Positions 30,401 to 42,041 of a stretch of DNA of 64,000 nt are shown piece by piece. Where the stretch lies: NCBI GenBank assembly GCA_900208305.1, contig OAPG01000011.1, forward strand, positions 670,848-734,847. The letters are read 5' to 3'. This stretch comes from Melanopsichium pennsylvanicum. Its lineage: Eukaryota > Basidiomycota > Ustilaginomycetes > Ustilaginales. A program made the translations under genes and the position numbers. The first letter of the stretch is position 1. Each line of letters starts with the position of its first letter. The notes beneath the pieces are model-generated. The model did not search any database, had not been told where the DNA came from, and saw nothing but the letters and a program-made list of their open reading frames with translations.

Positions 30401-33400
30401 TCCGACGAATCAACGGTGCCTACATCGGCACTGCCCCACACATCACCATGCAAGCCAGCCATCGGCGAGATGGTAAGCACTGCGTCCGAGGCTGGCTCAG
30501 AAAGCTGAGGCGCAACTACGTCTCTGCTACGAATGGTAGACTCATCTAGCTGCTGCAATTTGAGCCGAATTCGATCGGGTCCTTCGGTCGGATCGAGGCG
30601 CCAGATGCTCTTGCTCGTTCTCGCATCCGGGGTCTGTTCCAGCAATGCTCGCTCACGCGTTAGACCAGCCTGCAGCTCGCACCACTGAGTGCCAGCAAAC
30701 GCCTGCATCTCGCGCAGGTCGTTGACGAACTTGGCCTTGCGGACCTCTTCAGCTTCGACCAAGCTGGTGTGCCACACGATCATCCGATTCTCTGTGCTTG
30801 TCACCACTTGGTCGCGTGTGTCGACACGTCGGAGTGAGTCGTGCAGCTGCTGGAGCCGCTCCATGTGAGCTGCTGCTTTCAACGTTTCTCTGCTCTTTGA
30901 GATGCTGTTCCAAGCAACTTCGTAGGGAAGACTGCTTCTGTGAGCTGGCACGTGGCTACTGGACGCGGCATTTTCGCTATTCACGCGGGGAGCGTGCTTC
31001 TGATGCGTTTCGTTTACAAATGCCATCGGTTCACCTTCAACCACTGCCGGCCTGGCCAGCGCCAGAAGGTTGAAAAGAGTGAAGGCCTTGACGTGCGCGT
31101 CTGCGCCGGAATCTTGCTGGTCTTGCGTACCTGAAGATTGCAATACTTGAAGCAGACGATTGACGAGGCACTCGAAAAAAGTACGATCTTGATTTGCTGG
31201 GTGCAGAATCAGGTCATGGTATTGTAGCACCTCGTCCAGGCTCTGGGCGTGTCGGTGTTGATTTGCGAGTCGGAGCAACACGATGCGGTTCAGACTTATG
31301 TAAAGCATCGCAGCAGCTCGGATGCTGTGCCGAGCGTTGCCGTCATTCAAAGGTAGAATGCGAAGCAGGTCGAGCGCAGCCCTGAATAGTTGTTCCTCCA
31401 GCTTGGCATTGCCAGACAAGATTTCTTCCGATGCTGTCTCGATGAAGAGTGCGATGAATTCGGCATTCGCAGCTGCCTGGCGGGGCTGATCCGTCATAAC
31501 CACACGCAGCTTTCGCGTTGCCTCGGCGAGCAGGGCACAGCGGAATACGGTCTGTTGTGCCAGGTCGATGGGTGGTAGACCCTGATTGATGGCTGGCAGG
31601 ATGGCGATTGAGTTGGTTGCCAGCAATGAGTCAGCCACGAGCCGAGCTAGCAAGCTCAGCAAGGATTCAGAGATGCCGAAGACGCCCTCTGACGTGGATG
31701 CTGCTGCTGGTGTCGATAGTCGATCTGGTTCTCCAGCGGAAAGCTCTGTGCTGCTTGTGTCGCTTGTACCGACGAAGAGGAAAATGCAGTCGATGAGGCC
31801 CCGAAGGATGATCGGCGAGAACAGCAGCTCTCTGAAATCAGCTGATCGAAGTCCGTACGCGTACAAGAGCTCGGCCGTCTCATGGAGCATGACCGTCTCA
31901 CTGGATATTTGCGCTGCTTGCTCCAACGCCTTGACATCGACGTTCATTGACTGGCTGCGTTTGCGCACGTGCGCCCTTCGCAATGCTGCGGGTGATGATC
32001 GGACTTCTGACAGGTCAGTATCTGTCTTCGCCGCTGCTGCGGTTCCCGCTCCTTCAGAGGGACGTGCTCGAGTGAATGCAAAACGACCGCTACGCGTGCC
32101 TGACTGCTTGGCTGCTATGACGCGCATGCCTTCCTTCAAGCAAGAAAGAATGACACGTAGTACAGGTGCACAAAAGATCGGTTTGATCTGGCCTTGGGTT
32201 GGGAGTGGCACAACAGCAGACAGAGCAGGTATAGGTTCCGACATTTCGAGACCAAGCAGTGCTGACCATAGGAGGGGCAGCACCGATGGGATGGACCAAA
32301 ATCGCGGCAAGAGTCGCTCAAGCACCTTGAATCCGCCAGAGGTGCTCAGGCGCTGCGCATAGCCAAGCTCTGGGTGAAGTAGAAGACGAGCCAGTATGAG
32401 AAGAGCCAGTTCAGCAGCTCTGCGCTCAGCTCGTGGATGGAAGAAGAGGAGCAGCCATTTGATGTTGACTGCATCAGCGAACCGGAAGAGGTGGCTGCGG
32501 CGCTCCAGCACCATTTGGGTGAAGAGCTCGAAGATGGAAAGCGCTTGGTGAGTTGGTCGTGGCAAATTAGCTTTGCTAGAGGCGGCGGCGACTGTCATTA
32601 GTGTTGTTACGGACGGCTGTGCATCAGGTGCTGGGAGGCCGTTGCCACCTGTAACGACGTCTGTAAGACGTGCACCCATCGTTGCTGCACGGTGTGGCTT
32701 GGGTCGCAAGTGCAATGCTGTCGAGGGTGCAATGGCGTCCTGTGCTGCGGTGGTGCGACACAGTTGAGATGCCAGGAAGGATGTGACGATGCGCACGGAT
32801 GCATCTGTGAAGGACGAGGTCAGCAGTGCACGCAACGCGTCGGCGAGCACAGGAGTAAGCTCGGAAGGGTAAATTTCGGATCGGACGGCGTGAGTGAGCT
32901 TCTTGACGATCTGCATTTTGGCGATTCTCTTTGCATTGAACTGTGATGAAGGAAAGTTAGATTGAAAGAAAGAGGTCAGTCAACATTCATTTCTAGCAAA
33001 CGGTGAGGCTGCTAAATCTGACTGCTAAATCTTCTGACTTACGCGACGATGCCTGGATGTGCGAAGGAGCAAAGTGAAGTGCTCCAGGTGTCTGGTTTGC
33101 ACTTGTCGACTTGTCTGAGACCACAGCTCAAAGTCTAGCATGACCAAACGGTAGAGGAACGGATTGACCATCAGAGAGCCATCACGGGCCGGGTCGTCGC
33201 CGACGTCGATGCCCACAGCATGGAATAAGATCGTAGCGATCCCATCATTGAGTAAGTGACCCTTATTATGCAGAAGCGAGCCTAGCACTTCGTAACCCTT
33301 ACATCGCTCAACATCCTCGCTCAGCCGCCAAGATTGTGATATGAGCTCCAAAAAGAGCCGCAAGGTCTTAGCCAACACCTCCGACGTCTCGGAATCAGCG

Positions 33401-36123
33401 ATGAGCTTCAGCAAGATGGCGCAACCTCCGAGCTTCCAGATCATTTCGTCCAGAGGTCTTGGCACAAGCAGGGTCGGCTCGCCATACAGCTTCGCTAGGC
33501 CGTACGAGGAGCCGATTGCCTCTCTGTTCAAAGGCACCGCTTGGTTGAGCACTACACGCGATCCTGATCGTTTCGAAGGATCCGAAGACATTCCAGAAGC
33601 TTGACGATTGGCGCTGGATCGATCAAAAGTAGCCGTATTGGCAGCGTTGATGACAAAGTACAGCCGTTCTTCTGGCACCAATTCGCTTGCTCGTCCGGCT
33701 ATTGCTGTGACCAAAGGCAGCGTAGAAAGCTCCTTCTCTGTCAAAACAGCACCGCCACTTGAGGTAGCGGCAGACGGCCTTCGAGCAAACTGGTCCAGTC
33801 GAAGATTGATGTTTGCGCTCGCTCGATACGTCACAAAGCGGCCAAGCGAATCCTGTGCATTCCCGGTGTATCTTGGGCCGAGCTCGTAGAAGACAAAGGG
33901 TAAATCATCTGGAATGGCGTCGTCCAGCAGCATCGTCGGACCTAGCGACCACACTAATCGATTAGTTTTGGGACGAGATTGATGATCATGCAGGCTATGA
34001 TAGGCCTCGCTGCTCGAGCCTGGTGGTGAACCGAGCACGGCACGAACAGGGTTCGCCATGTAACTTTCCATAGCCGAGCGATTGTGAGCGGGCCACGCCG
34101 CCAGCTTTTCTTCGACGAGCTCGCCATCGACAAAGAGCTTAGCCGGAGACATGTTAGCACCACCACGAGGGTGCAGGTGCACGAAAGCCAAGTGATACCG
34201 CCTTCCGGTGAGGAACGCAACATTATGGAATCGCGTAGCAGGGGAAGCCGAGCGCGGAGATGGAGAGTAGCTTAGAAGACCCGTACCAGGCTCGATGGAC
34301 AGCTGAACATGCATCGATCGCTGCGCATCAAAGAGAGTGAGCAGTTCGATGGGCAGGCTGGGCTCGATACGCTCGATTGAGAATGTGGTCATAAAAGTAA
34401 AGCCTCTAGACGATGATGACGGCGGGAAAGGGCGGCGAAGCGTGGAGAAAGCCAGCGAGGCGTGTCCATGTTCCGCCATGCTGAAGAGCACCGTATTTGG
34501 CTCTTGCGAAGTGTGGGCAACATCAAGAAGCAAATCGATCACACGACTGCGGCCTTCATCGTGAGGCTGCTGAGCATCGCTGAGTTGAGAAGGGGATGTC
34601 GCGAGGTAGACCAGCAATTTCCGACCGTCTTTGTCTGGGATACCCACGGCAGCATACAGCTGCCTTAGAATCTTTGTGAATAGATCTCGATGCTCCAGTT
34701 TGCCGACCGAGCTGGAGACGGAATCCGAGGATGACCGATCCGCGGAGCGACCCGTATGTGGCGAGGCAAGCGACAAAGTTGAGAGCGACGAAGGTAGGTA
34801 CTCAGGTGTGTTGTCGCCCCTTGCTGGTAGCGTCGCATCTAGCAAGAGTGTGGAGAGCCCTATCTTTGCAAGGGCTGTCTGATTGCTGCGGTTCGTCGTG
34901 ATGAGCCGCAGAAGCGAACAGAGCACAATTCGTACACCGTCTGAATCCAGAGAAGCTGCTTCGCACGCAGTGGACAGTGAGGTCTGGCGAAGAAGAAGCT
35001 GTAGCACGATGTTAATTGCCTGCGGAAAGACAAGGTTGGGGACGGGCGTCCATTGCTCACGCACTCTCGTCTCCAGCGTTTCGTCTCTCAAGGCAGAGTT
35101 GAATTCATCTCTGGCATCAGGGTCCTGCGGCGCGTAGTCTTCAAGAAAGCGCCTCGTCGAGATGAGACAGCCGGAACAAGTCGAGATGTCAGCAACGGCG
35201 AGTCCCAGAAGCGAGCCAAAGATGTGATCAGCTGGAATGACCCCATTCGCGGCGATCTCTATTGCGTCCGACAGGCTTTTCCAGCCGATAGTTGCTTCAA
35301 AGGCCTTGATGCTCAGGGGATGCTGAATGAGAGATGCCGACAAAATGGAGAGGGCAAGCTTGAAAATCTCGATTTGCAGTGCCGAATAGCTCTCTGGATC
35401 GTCTTGCGATTGTTGAGTGTCCAGTGTGGATATTAGTTGGATCACAACGAGGAAGCCACCTGCTTCGCGAAAGTCGTCCCGGTAGCTATGTGCCCGTGCG
35501 GGAGCCGAGGTGGACGTGCCTTCGGCCAACATGCGATGAAGATGACCACCGAGGTGAAGCTTGGTCTGTAGGTCGGTTGCTGAGCACCTGTGCAAAGCTT
35601 CGAGCACAGATAGCAGCTCGTCACGTTCCAGAGAGCGACAAGTCGCGTCTCGGAAGGGATCCGTAGTTTCTACAATAGGCTGAAGAGCCCACATAGAGGA
35701 GGATGAAGGTAGCATAGTCGGACTGTTGGCATGTGCGCTGCTCATGGGGCTGCCCACCGATGAGTCTGGAACAGGCGAAGGAGGTGGGAGCAAGTTTGGT
35801 GAGCCGGCTGCTTGCTGTTGTGGGATGGACAACGAGTCTACTGGATGTAGAGGGTAATTAACTCCTGATGGCTGTGACAGTACGGTGGTGCTATCGTTTA
35901 GTGACTGAATTTCACATCCTGCTGCCATCCCTGGTGCTGCAACTCTCTCTCTGATATGCTGTGCTTCTGGAAGAGTGTCTCCATCTCTGCAAATTTGCTG
36001 AGCGGTATTTGGTAGAGTGTCCTGACCGGCGAGAGCATCCATAGTATCAGCTTGGGTCATGCTTGCTTGTGCATCTGTGGTATCTTGGAGCGTCGAGTCC
36101 CTATCTGAAAGAGGAAACGGCAT
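27478..36123 (-). CDS. Giant BEACH-WD40 protein (Bph1/LYST/neurobeachin family), two exons
   Basis: Exon 1 is 36123-33043 and exon 2 is 32940-27478, joined over a 102-bp intron (33042-32941, GTAAGT...CAG) in phase 0. The join rebuilds LLRTSRHRR-FNAKRIAKMQ, a segment conserved across the family. The product is about 2847 residues. The ATG at 36123 is the first in frame; codons before it are non-ATG. Domains: armadillo-like N-terminus, ConA-like module in exon 1 (GFTFMTTFSIERIEPSLPIE), PH-BEACH (~1905-2010), BEACH (~2120-2400; SNFAYLMALNTLAGRSMNDL, FPWVLADYTS, FFYLPEFLNNSNRFDFG), WD40 repeats (~2480-2780), and a C-terminal eight-Cys/His zinc finger resembling FYVE. Family members act in endolysosomal and autophagic membrane traffic. 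The zinc finger lacks the basic RHHC core, so PI3P binding is doubtful. Confidence 0.94.
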
Positions 36124-37064
36124 GATGTCTGCTCTGCGCTCGATGGCGTTGTCGACCAACAGTACGAAGAAAGTCTATGGCAAAAGTTCGAGCAAGCTCA
36201 ACATTTCCGATGAGTATGAGATAGTAATGCCAGCTTACTCCTCTTTTGGATGTGGTTGGCGCTGGATGTTACCGGAGCCTGTATCGGATGATGAACGATG
36301 AGATGACGTCGACCTTGTTGAGGTCGAAAGTGGCTTTCAAATATGATGAAGAATCTGCAATCGCGGCCTGTTATGGGATATTCGAAGCTTGCCTTTGTAT
36401 CGTTGCGTTCTTGCTGATGATCTAGGTAGTGATGAATGAGATGAACAAAAGATTTTAGATGCGGTTAAAGAGCAAAAAGGTTAGTTAGGGTGTGCAAGGG
36501 TTTGATGAGGGTCACAAAGTCGTGCGCTGTCACCGATTTTTTGTGCTTGCCGAATTGGCCAAAGCGCTCGGCAACCTACAATCGCTTCACCAATAATTTC
36601 ACCGGCGGTCCTCTTTCATCTTTTTTGTCTTTATATATATATATATTTTGAATTTATTTCTTTATAACTGGACTGTAAAGAACCGTAACTGCATTAATTA
36701 AATTTACCGGACCAGTCCCACATGCATGCCCACCTCGTCTCCGTCATGACCACCCACTGCTATTCCGTCCAACAAGCAAGCGCGTCATACCCATTAGGTG
36801 AGGAGAAACTGACACGCACACAAACTTGCCTCTGACACACCAAAAGATCAACATTCACATGGGGTGTCTTCTTCTCAAAGATGGCCTGCTCATAATCAAG
36901 TTGAAAACACATGTTGCACAGTGGAATTACTGAGGTTACAAAAGGTGGAAAAATGAGTTGTCCGAAGACCCTACTTTGCAAAGAGACGGGGACATTGACA
37001 GGGCCACCAAGCAAATTGAGAGTTCTCTAGGAATGGTCTAGCTGTCCGGATCCGCACATTCGGA
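36124..37064. other. Intergenic: BEACH promoter and CSC1 3' region
   Basis: A (TA)n run lies at about 36634-36648. Possible splice-like sites occur upstream of the BEACH start (minus strand, about 36230-36170), but no upstream ATG-led exon was found. No gene is recognised. Confidence 0.5.
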
Positions 37065-40000
37065 TCATCGCTCGTGGCCTCCAAAGTGTCCACCCCGCTT
37101 TTGCGCTGAGCCTGGCTGAGAGCCGCGAGCGGGAGGGTAGTTACCGCCGCTCGGCTGTTGGCCATGCGTGTAGGCCGGCTGGCGAGATTGTGCGGCCGGC
37201 TGCTGCTGTTGCTGCTGGTACGCTGGTGCATGCTGTGGATGGCCAAACGCTTCGGTTTGCTGGTATGGGTAGTCGGCTGAAGCTTGACGCCCAAGCGGTG
37301 CGCCCATAAAACGTTGTGGTTGCTGATAGTTGGGGGGAGACGCTGTGTAGCCTCTGACCTGGTGCTGTGACGATGCTGGAGCTGGAGCAATCACGGTGCC
37401 GGGCGAGATCTCATGTGGTCCGCCTGGAGTGGTTTGCGCGTACTCATAAGCGCCCTGGGAGCCCTGTGTACCGTGTGCGCCAGGAGCGACGGCCATGGCG
37501 TTACCCCCATACAAAAGGTTGCCGTACGATCCGAGACTTGTCTGGCTACCCTGCGCGCTGTGATTGATACCCATTCGTGGTGCGTAGGGCTGTCCGCCCT
37601 GACTATAAGGATCAACGTAGCTAGCTTGTTGAGGGATGCCTGACTCAAGTCCAGGTGTGGTGGCCGCCGAATATTCTTGGTGGTATTGACCGTGCGCACC
37701 GAAACCGGCCTCAGGCGAAACTTTGCCGCCGTAAATCGTGCCAGCGAGGGTGCCATCCGCAGACTCGCTGTACAGGCTGCCTTGGCGTTTCTCAAGCAGA
37801 TTGTCGCGACTGTCGCGTGCGGCAACATTGGACATCTCGAACTCTTCGCCATGCACGGGACCACCCGCCATATAGCTGGCATACTGGTCTTTGAAGTAGT
37901 CGTTGCGTGGAACAGCCATGCTGCCAGGGGTTCCAACTCCTCTGGCCATGGTCATGGCGCCGAGCGTGGTGCCAGACATGACCGAGCGCGCATCCGAGTC
38001 CTTGTAGGGATCATACTCGAGCTGATCCTCCTCGATGGCAGCAATCTTGAGACCGCCGGCCACCTGCTCGGTTTCCACTTTCCTGCCATCTACCATAGCC
38101 ACACCCGTGTCGAGACGGCCCTTGTACACCTCAGGTAGCAAGTGTTTGACCTTGGCGTGGACCATGGGGGTGAAGAGCTTCGAGTTGAGCGTCGGGTGAC
38201 CAAAGCGACGCTGAAGACGGTTGTGTCGGGCATCACCAGCGTGAATCTTGGAAGCAGCGATCTCGGCCTCGTTGGGGATGTACCAATCGAAGCGGCTGTC
38301 AAAGGTGCGTCGACAGTAGATCTTGAAGGCAATCAACATGAGGATGGGAGGCAGCGCAGCAATTGCCTGGTAGTAGTTGAGCGTGTCGAGGACCACCGCC
38401 AGAATGAGAATGACCTGCATGAAGCCGATGCAGAAAAGCAGGCGGTTGATGGTGGGTCTCCACAACATGCCGCCGGTCTCGTGCTTGGTGACAAACACGT
38501 ACATGAGCTGGTACTTGTAGATGAAGGAGTTGATCCAGAAGATGACAGCGGAGAACACGACAACAAGGGGCGCAAGAGGAGCGTAGATCATGGCGAGTGC
38601 GGCTATGAAGAGGAAGTTGGCATAGTAGATCCAGTAATCGAAGACGGGAGGCTTAGTGTACTCACGAACGTCTCGTGGGGTGCGGCCAAAGAACACCTTC
38701 TGAATCCAGACGAGCAGCAGCTTGATGACCTGAGCCAGATCAAAAATGGCAAGATATCCACGAAGAGGCAACCACGTGAGCCAATAGTTGGACTGGTTCA
38801 AGTACTGTTGCTTGGTGGCATATGCAGCGTTGCGTCCGAGCTTCTCGATGATGGCGAGTGCGCTGTTGTGATTGATCTCGACCACGAGCTGCGAGATGAG
38901 CGACAGCACGACACCGATGAGCGAGAAGAAGAGGAATTGCGAGATAACAAGGAAGCCAAAGTATTGACCGACGAGAAGGCGGTCAAGCTTGTATCGGGTC
39001 TGAACACCTCTATATTTTGCGATCCTTCGCATGGCGATGGGGAAGAAGAACGAGGCGAGACCCATGATGATAGGAGCACCAAGACCAGAGACCGCAGCAA
39101 ATGTGAAGGAGCTCTTGTTCTGCCAAGATTTGAGCCATCCGAGCCACGAGATGCTGGTGAGACCTGCCATGTTGGAAAGGAGCGAGACAAGGATGAGCGG
39201 GAAGATGTTCATAAAGAAGAGGACGAGCAACATGAGGAAACCAAAGAAGCTGGACTTGGCACGGTTGGCACGAGAACGCGTGAGGTTCTGCCAGATGATG
39301 CCGGTAGGTGGAGGAGCCAAGGCAATGCGCGTACCGTTAGGCTTCTTGCCCTTGAGCACCTTGGCGGCTGCGTGGGCGTAGGGAACAGCGGCCAGCGAGG
39401 CAAAGCCGTACATTTCTGGTTGCTTCTGCTGGATGGTTTCTCTCTGATGTATGACGGCAGCTTCGACGCGATTGATCTGATTGGTGAGGTAGTCGATGGC
39501 GTCTACTCTTTCGCCACGGATGCCCATAAAACCGCCAATGGTCTTGGTAGGACGCTTTGACGGGAGGTTGTTGGGATTTTTGAGATATTTGGCGAGAACA
39601 CGCTCGAGCTCGCGAACGAGATCGTTGTGCTTTTCGATGAGATCGGGAAGAACACCAACGCGACGACCAATATGCACCTCTGTGGTCGGGTAGGGCATTT
39701 TTAGCTCGGACAAGAGGGCACCAAGCGCGGTGTCAGCCTGATAGCGCTTGCTGACATCTGTGATCATGAGGGTTCGGGCGTGGAAGCTGGTCTGATACTC
39801 CTCGGATCGGAAGTAGGACCATCTTAGGCGGACCATCTCTCGGTAGTGGTACCAGATGAAACCGATGGCGACGATGGTACCGGCATAACTCATGCCCACG
39901 TGCGCCCACATGTAGGTGCCGTGGACATTGGACATGTTGAGGAAGTTGAGCTTGTTGGTGACAAGGGTGCCACCTCCATTGCGAACGTTGTACGCGATGT

Positions 40001-40415
40001 CGACGGGCATGAGCACGACGGACATGAGAACAGCCAAGGCGGTGAGCATCCATCGCATCATGCGAATGAAACGCAAGAAGGTGACACCGTCGAGACCGAT
40101 AAGAGGCAAGAGATCGTGCTCTTTGTATTTGATGACGGGTGGAAGCCAGCCAAAGAAGCCTTCCGAGGCCTTTGGTGGGGCTTTGCCATCTTCTGCATAC
40201 TTGTATTTTGGAGCGTATACGATCTTGTTGTTGGGGCGAAGGATCTGAAACATGAGCAGGGTGAAAATGGCAAGAGCGGCAAAGGCACCCATGGTAATAT
40301 ACACTTTTTTGAGATCAGTGTTGCCGTTTGAGTTAAGTTGTTCGATCAGAGCTGATGGCACTACTTGGCGTTCGGCCCTTGCAACCAGGCTAGGAGTCCA
40401 TATTGAGTGCGACAT
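37065..40415 (-). CDS. CSC1/OSCA (DUF221) hyperosmolality- or stretch-gated cation channel
   Basis: An intronless frame encodes 1116 residues. Proteins of the yeast Csc1 / plant OSCA / animal TMEM63 family are membrane channels opened by osmotic or mechanical stress. The N-terminal extracellular/TM0 part is followed by RPNNKIVYAPKYKYAEDGKAPPK and GFFGWLPPVIKYKEHDLLPLIGLDGVTFLRFIRMM, a conserved stretch. Then come a cytoplasmic loop (YQTSFHARTLMITDVSKRY, where the family has an RNA-binding-like fold), several membrane helices with the core WLTWLPLRGYLAIFDLAQVIKLLLVW and PPVFDYWIYYANFLFIAALAMIYAPLAPLVV, and a long Gln/Gly/Pro/Tyr-rich cytoplasmic tail (from ~820). The tail is longer than in yeast Csc1 (782 residues) and probably unstructured. 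Confidence 0.94.
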   Translation of the reverse strand: MSHSIWTPSLVARAERQVVPSALIEQLNSNGNTDLKKVYITMGAFAALAIFTLLMFQILRPNNKIVYAPKYKYAEDGKAPPKASEGFFGWLPPVIKYKEHDLLPLIGLDGVTFLRFIRMMRWMLTALAVLMSVVLMPVDIAYNVRNGGGTLVTNKLNFLNMSNVHGTYMWAHVGMSYAGTIVAIGFIWYHYREMVRLRWSYFRSEEYQTSFHARTLMITDVSKRYQADTALGALLSELKMPYPTTEVHIGRRVGVLPDLIEKHNDLVRELERVLAKYLKNPNNLPSKRPTKTIGGFMGIRGERVDAIDYLTNQINRVEAAVIHQRETIQQKQPEMYGFASLAAVPYAHAAAKVLKGKKPNGTRIALAPPPTGIIWQNLTRSRANRAKSSFFGFLMLLVLFFMNIFPLILVSLLSNMAGLTSISWLGWLKSWQNKSSFTFAAVSGLGAPIIMGLASFFFPIAMRRIAKYRGVQTRYKLDRLLVGQYFGFLVISQFLFFSLIGVVLSLISQLVVEINHNSALAIIEKLGRNAAYATKQQYLNQSNYWLTWLPLRGYLAIFDLAQVIKLLLVWIQKVFFGRTPRDVREYTKPPVFDYWIYYANFLFIAALAMIYAPLAPLVVVFSAVIFWINSFIYKYQLMYVFVTKHETGGMLWRPTINRLLFCIGFMQVILILAVVLDTLNYYQAIAALPPILMLIAFKIYCRRTFDSRFDWYIPNEAEIAASKIHAGDARHNRLQRRFGHPTLNSKLFTPMVHAKVKHLLPEVYKGRLDTGVAMVDGRKVETEQVAGGLKIAAIEEDQLEYDPYKDSDARSVMSGTTLGAMTMARGVGTPGSMAVPRNDYFKDQYASYMAGGPVHGEEFEMSNVAARDSRDNLLEKRQGSLYSESADGTLAGTIYGGKVSPEAGFGAHGQYHQEYSAATTPGLESGIPQQASYVDPYSQGGQPYAPRMGINHSAQGSQTSLGSYGNLLYGGNAMAVAPGAHGTQGSQGAYEYAQTTPGGPHEISPGTVIAPAPASSQHQVRGYTASPPNYQQPQRFMGAPLGRQASADYPYQQTEAFGHPQHAPAYQQQQQQPAAQSRQPAYTHGQQPSGGNYPPARGSQPGSAQKRGGHFGGHER

Positions 40416-41994
40416 GGTGATTTAGACAGCTGGCTGGCGGCGAAGCGCAGGCTAAGGATTTGGTAATTGTGATTGTGCTTTTGGTCTTGTGTTGGGCTGT
40501 ATTGAGACGCAAGAAAAGTAGAGCGTAGGCGCGCAGGTGTAGATCGCAATTACAATCGAGAGCTTGTTTGCTGTGATAACCAGGCGCTCCGCGCGCACGT
40601 TTCGACTTTGATGGTACTAGACTATCGCTTTGCTGGCAAGAACGACGGCCGGCAAGATCACGACGGAAGAATGAGAGATAGCCGGCTTGATGAGAACAAG
40701 AGACAGATGAGCGAGCGGTGCTACTGTAGGAGAGTTGAAGCGCAAAGAGGTGGCGTCACAAAGGAACCAGTCCGTTTGTGTGTTTCTACTGGTTGAAAAT
40801 GTGAGGGACAAATATGAAAGGGAACCAAGACAATGTAGGTGAATCGAGGGAGGGCGACGCTGGCCCCTCGTGACGAAGATCAAAAGCTCTAGCTCTAGAT
40901 GCGACCGTGATGATGGAGAGCGTTGAAAAACTTAATGAAGGTAGGAATGCAAATAGAACAAGCTAGATATGATATTGACCACTCTATGTTGAAGCAAAGA
41001 GAAATAAGCGGGATTGTGGAGAGATGGAATCGAGCAAGAGTAAAGCGAATTAGGTCGCGGCGCCATCCAACATGTTTCATGGTTGACGTCGCTCAAGTGA
41101 TGCGGGCTTTGACAGCGCAGTGTTGAAGCACAACGTAACCTGAAAATGATGCACGTCTGCTTTACCTGTCTATAGGAAAGAAAATAAAAAAGGAGGAAAC
41201 GCCCAATCGTACAAAAGTTTTAAATTTTGTTCCACGACATACACATATTTTCGCGATTGCTACACTGTGACTTGAAAGTAAAAAAAAAAACCTAAAATTG
41301 TTCTCTTTTCTTATTCTGCGTCAGTCACGTCCGAGTGTTTCTCTTCGAGTGTCCCTCTTCGAGTGGTTTCCCTTTGAGTGTTTCTCCTGGTCGCAACATG
41401 TTTTATTCTTTTAATGTCTGGGCCCCTTTTCAGCAATGGACCCCTTTTCTTTTAACAACAATTCCTCAACCACAAGTTCTCAAGTGCCCTTTGTTCCTCA
41501 ATACTGTTACCACTGCACGCTCCACCGTGCCTCGACGGCATCAGCAGTCGGCTATGTACGAGTCTATGTATAACCCACGACATTGTACGCTTACCAATTC
41601 CACAGCCAGTTGAGTCTGACTTTGACTCAATCCCTTAAAACTACAGAACTCTGTGAAAGGCGACTTGGCAAGCGAGAATTCAAACTTGAAAAGTCGTTTA
41701 CATTTTCCCGACAAGTAGTAGTAACAGCACCTCGCTTTGAGAAACCAACCCCTGCTTCTAATTCTGTCAACAGATGACGCCAGATTGCTGTGGATGGTTG
41801 GCTTCATGGCAACCACTCTCTGGTGCTTGGAGGTCTGTCTTCTTCTCCTAGTTCTTCCGCCGTCACGATCTTGTGTGTTATAAAAATAATCAAGTTGATT
41901 GTCAGCATGCTCCACTGCCCTGCAATTATGACGAGATGGCAAATTGCATGTGCCTTTTTGTCGAGTGCAAAAATAAATCACAGATAAAGCTTAT

Positions 41995-42041
<47 letters not shown>

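Noticed and set aside
36124..36300. Extra 5' exon for the BEACH gene
   Set aside because: GTAAG- and TAG-like sites exist on the minus strand, but no ATG-led open frame joins to the main frame.
38142..39560. 472-codon plus-strand open frame inside CSC1
   Set aside because: It is antisense to a clear membrane protein. Its very acidic, Glu/Asp/Arg-rich composition is the mirror of hydrophobic and Leu/Ser codons on the other strand. No domain is visible.
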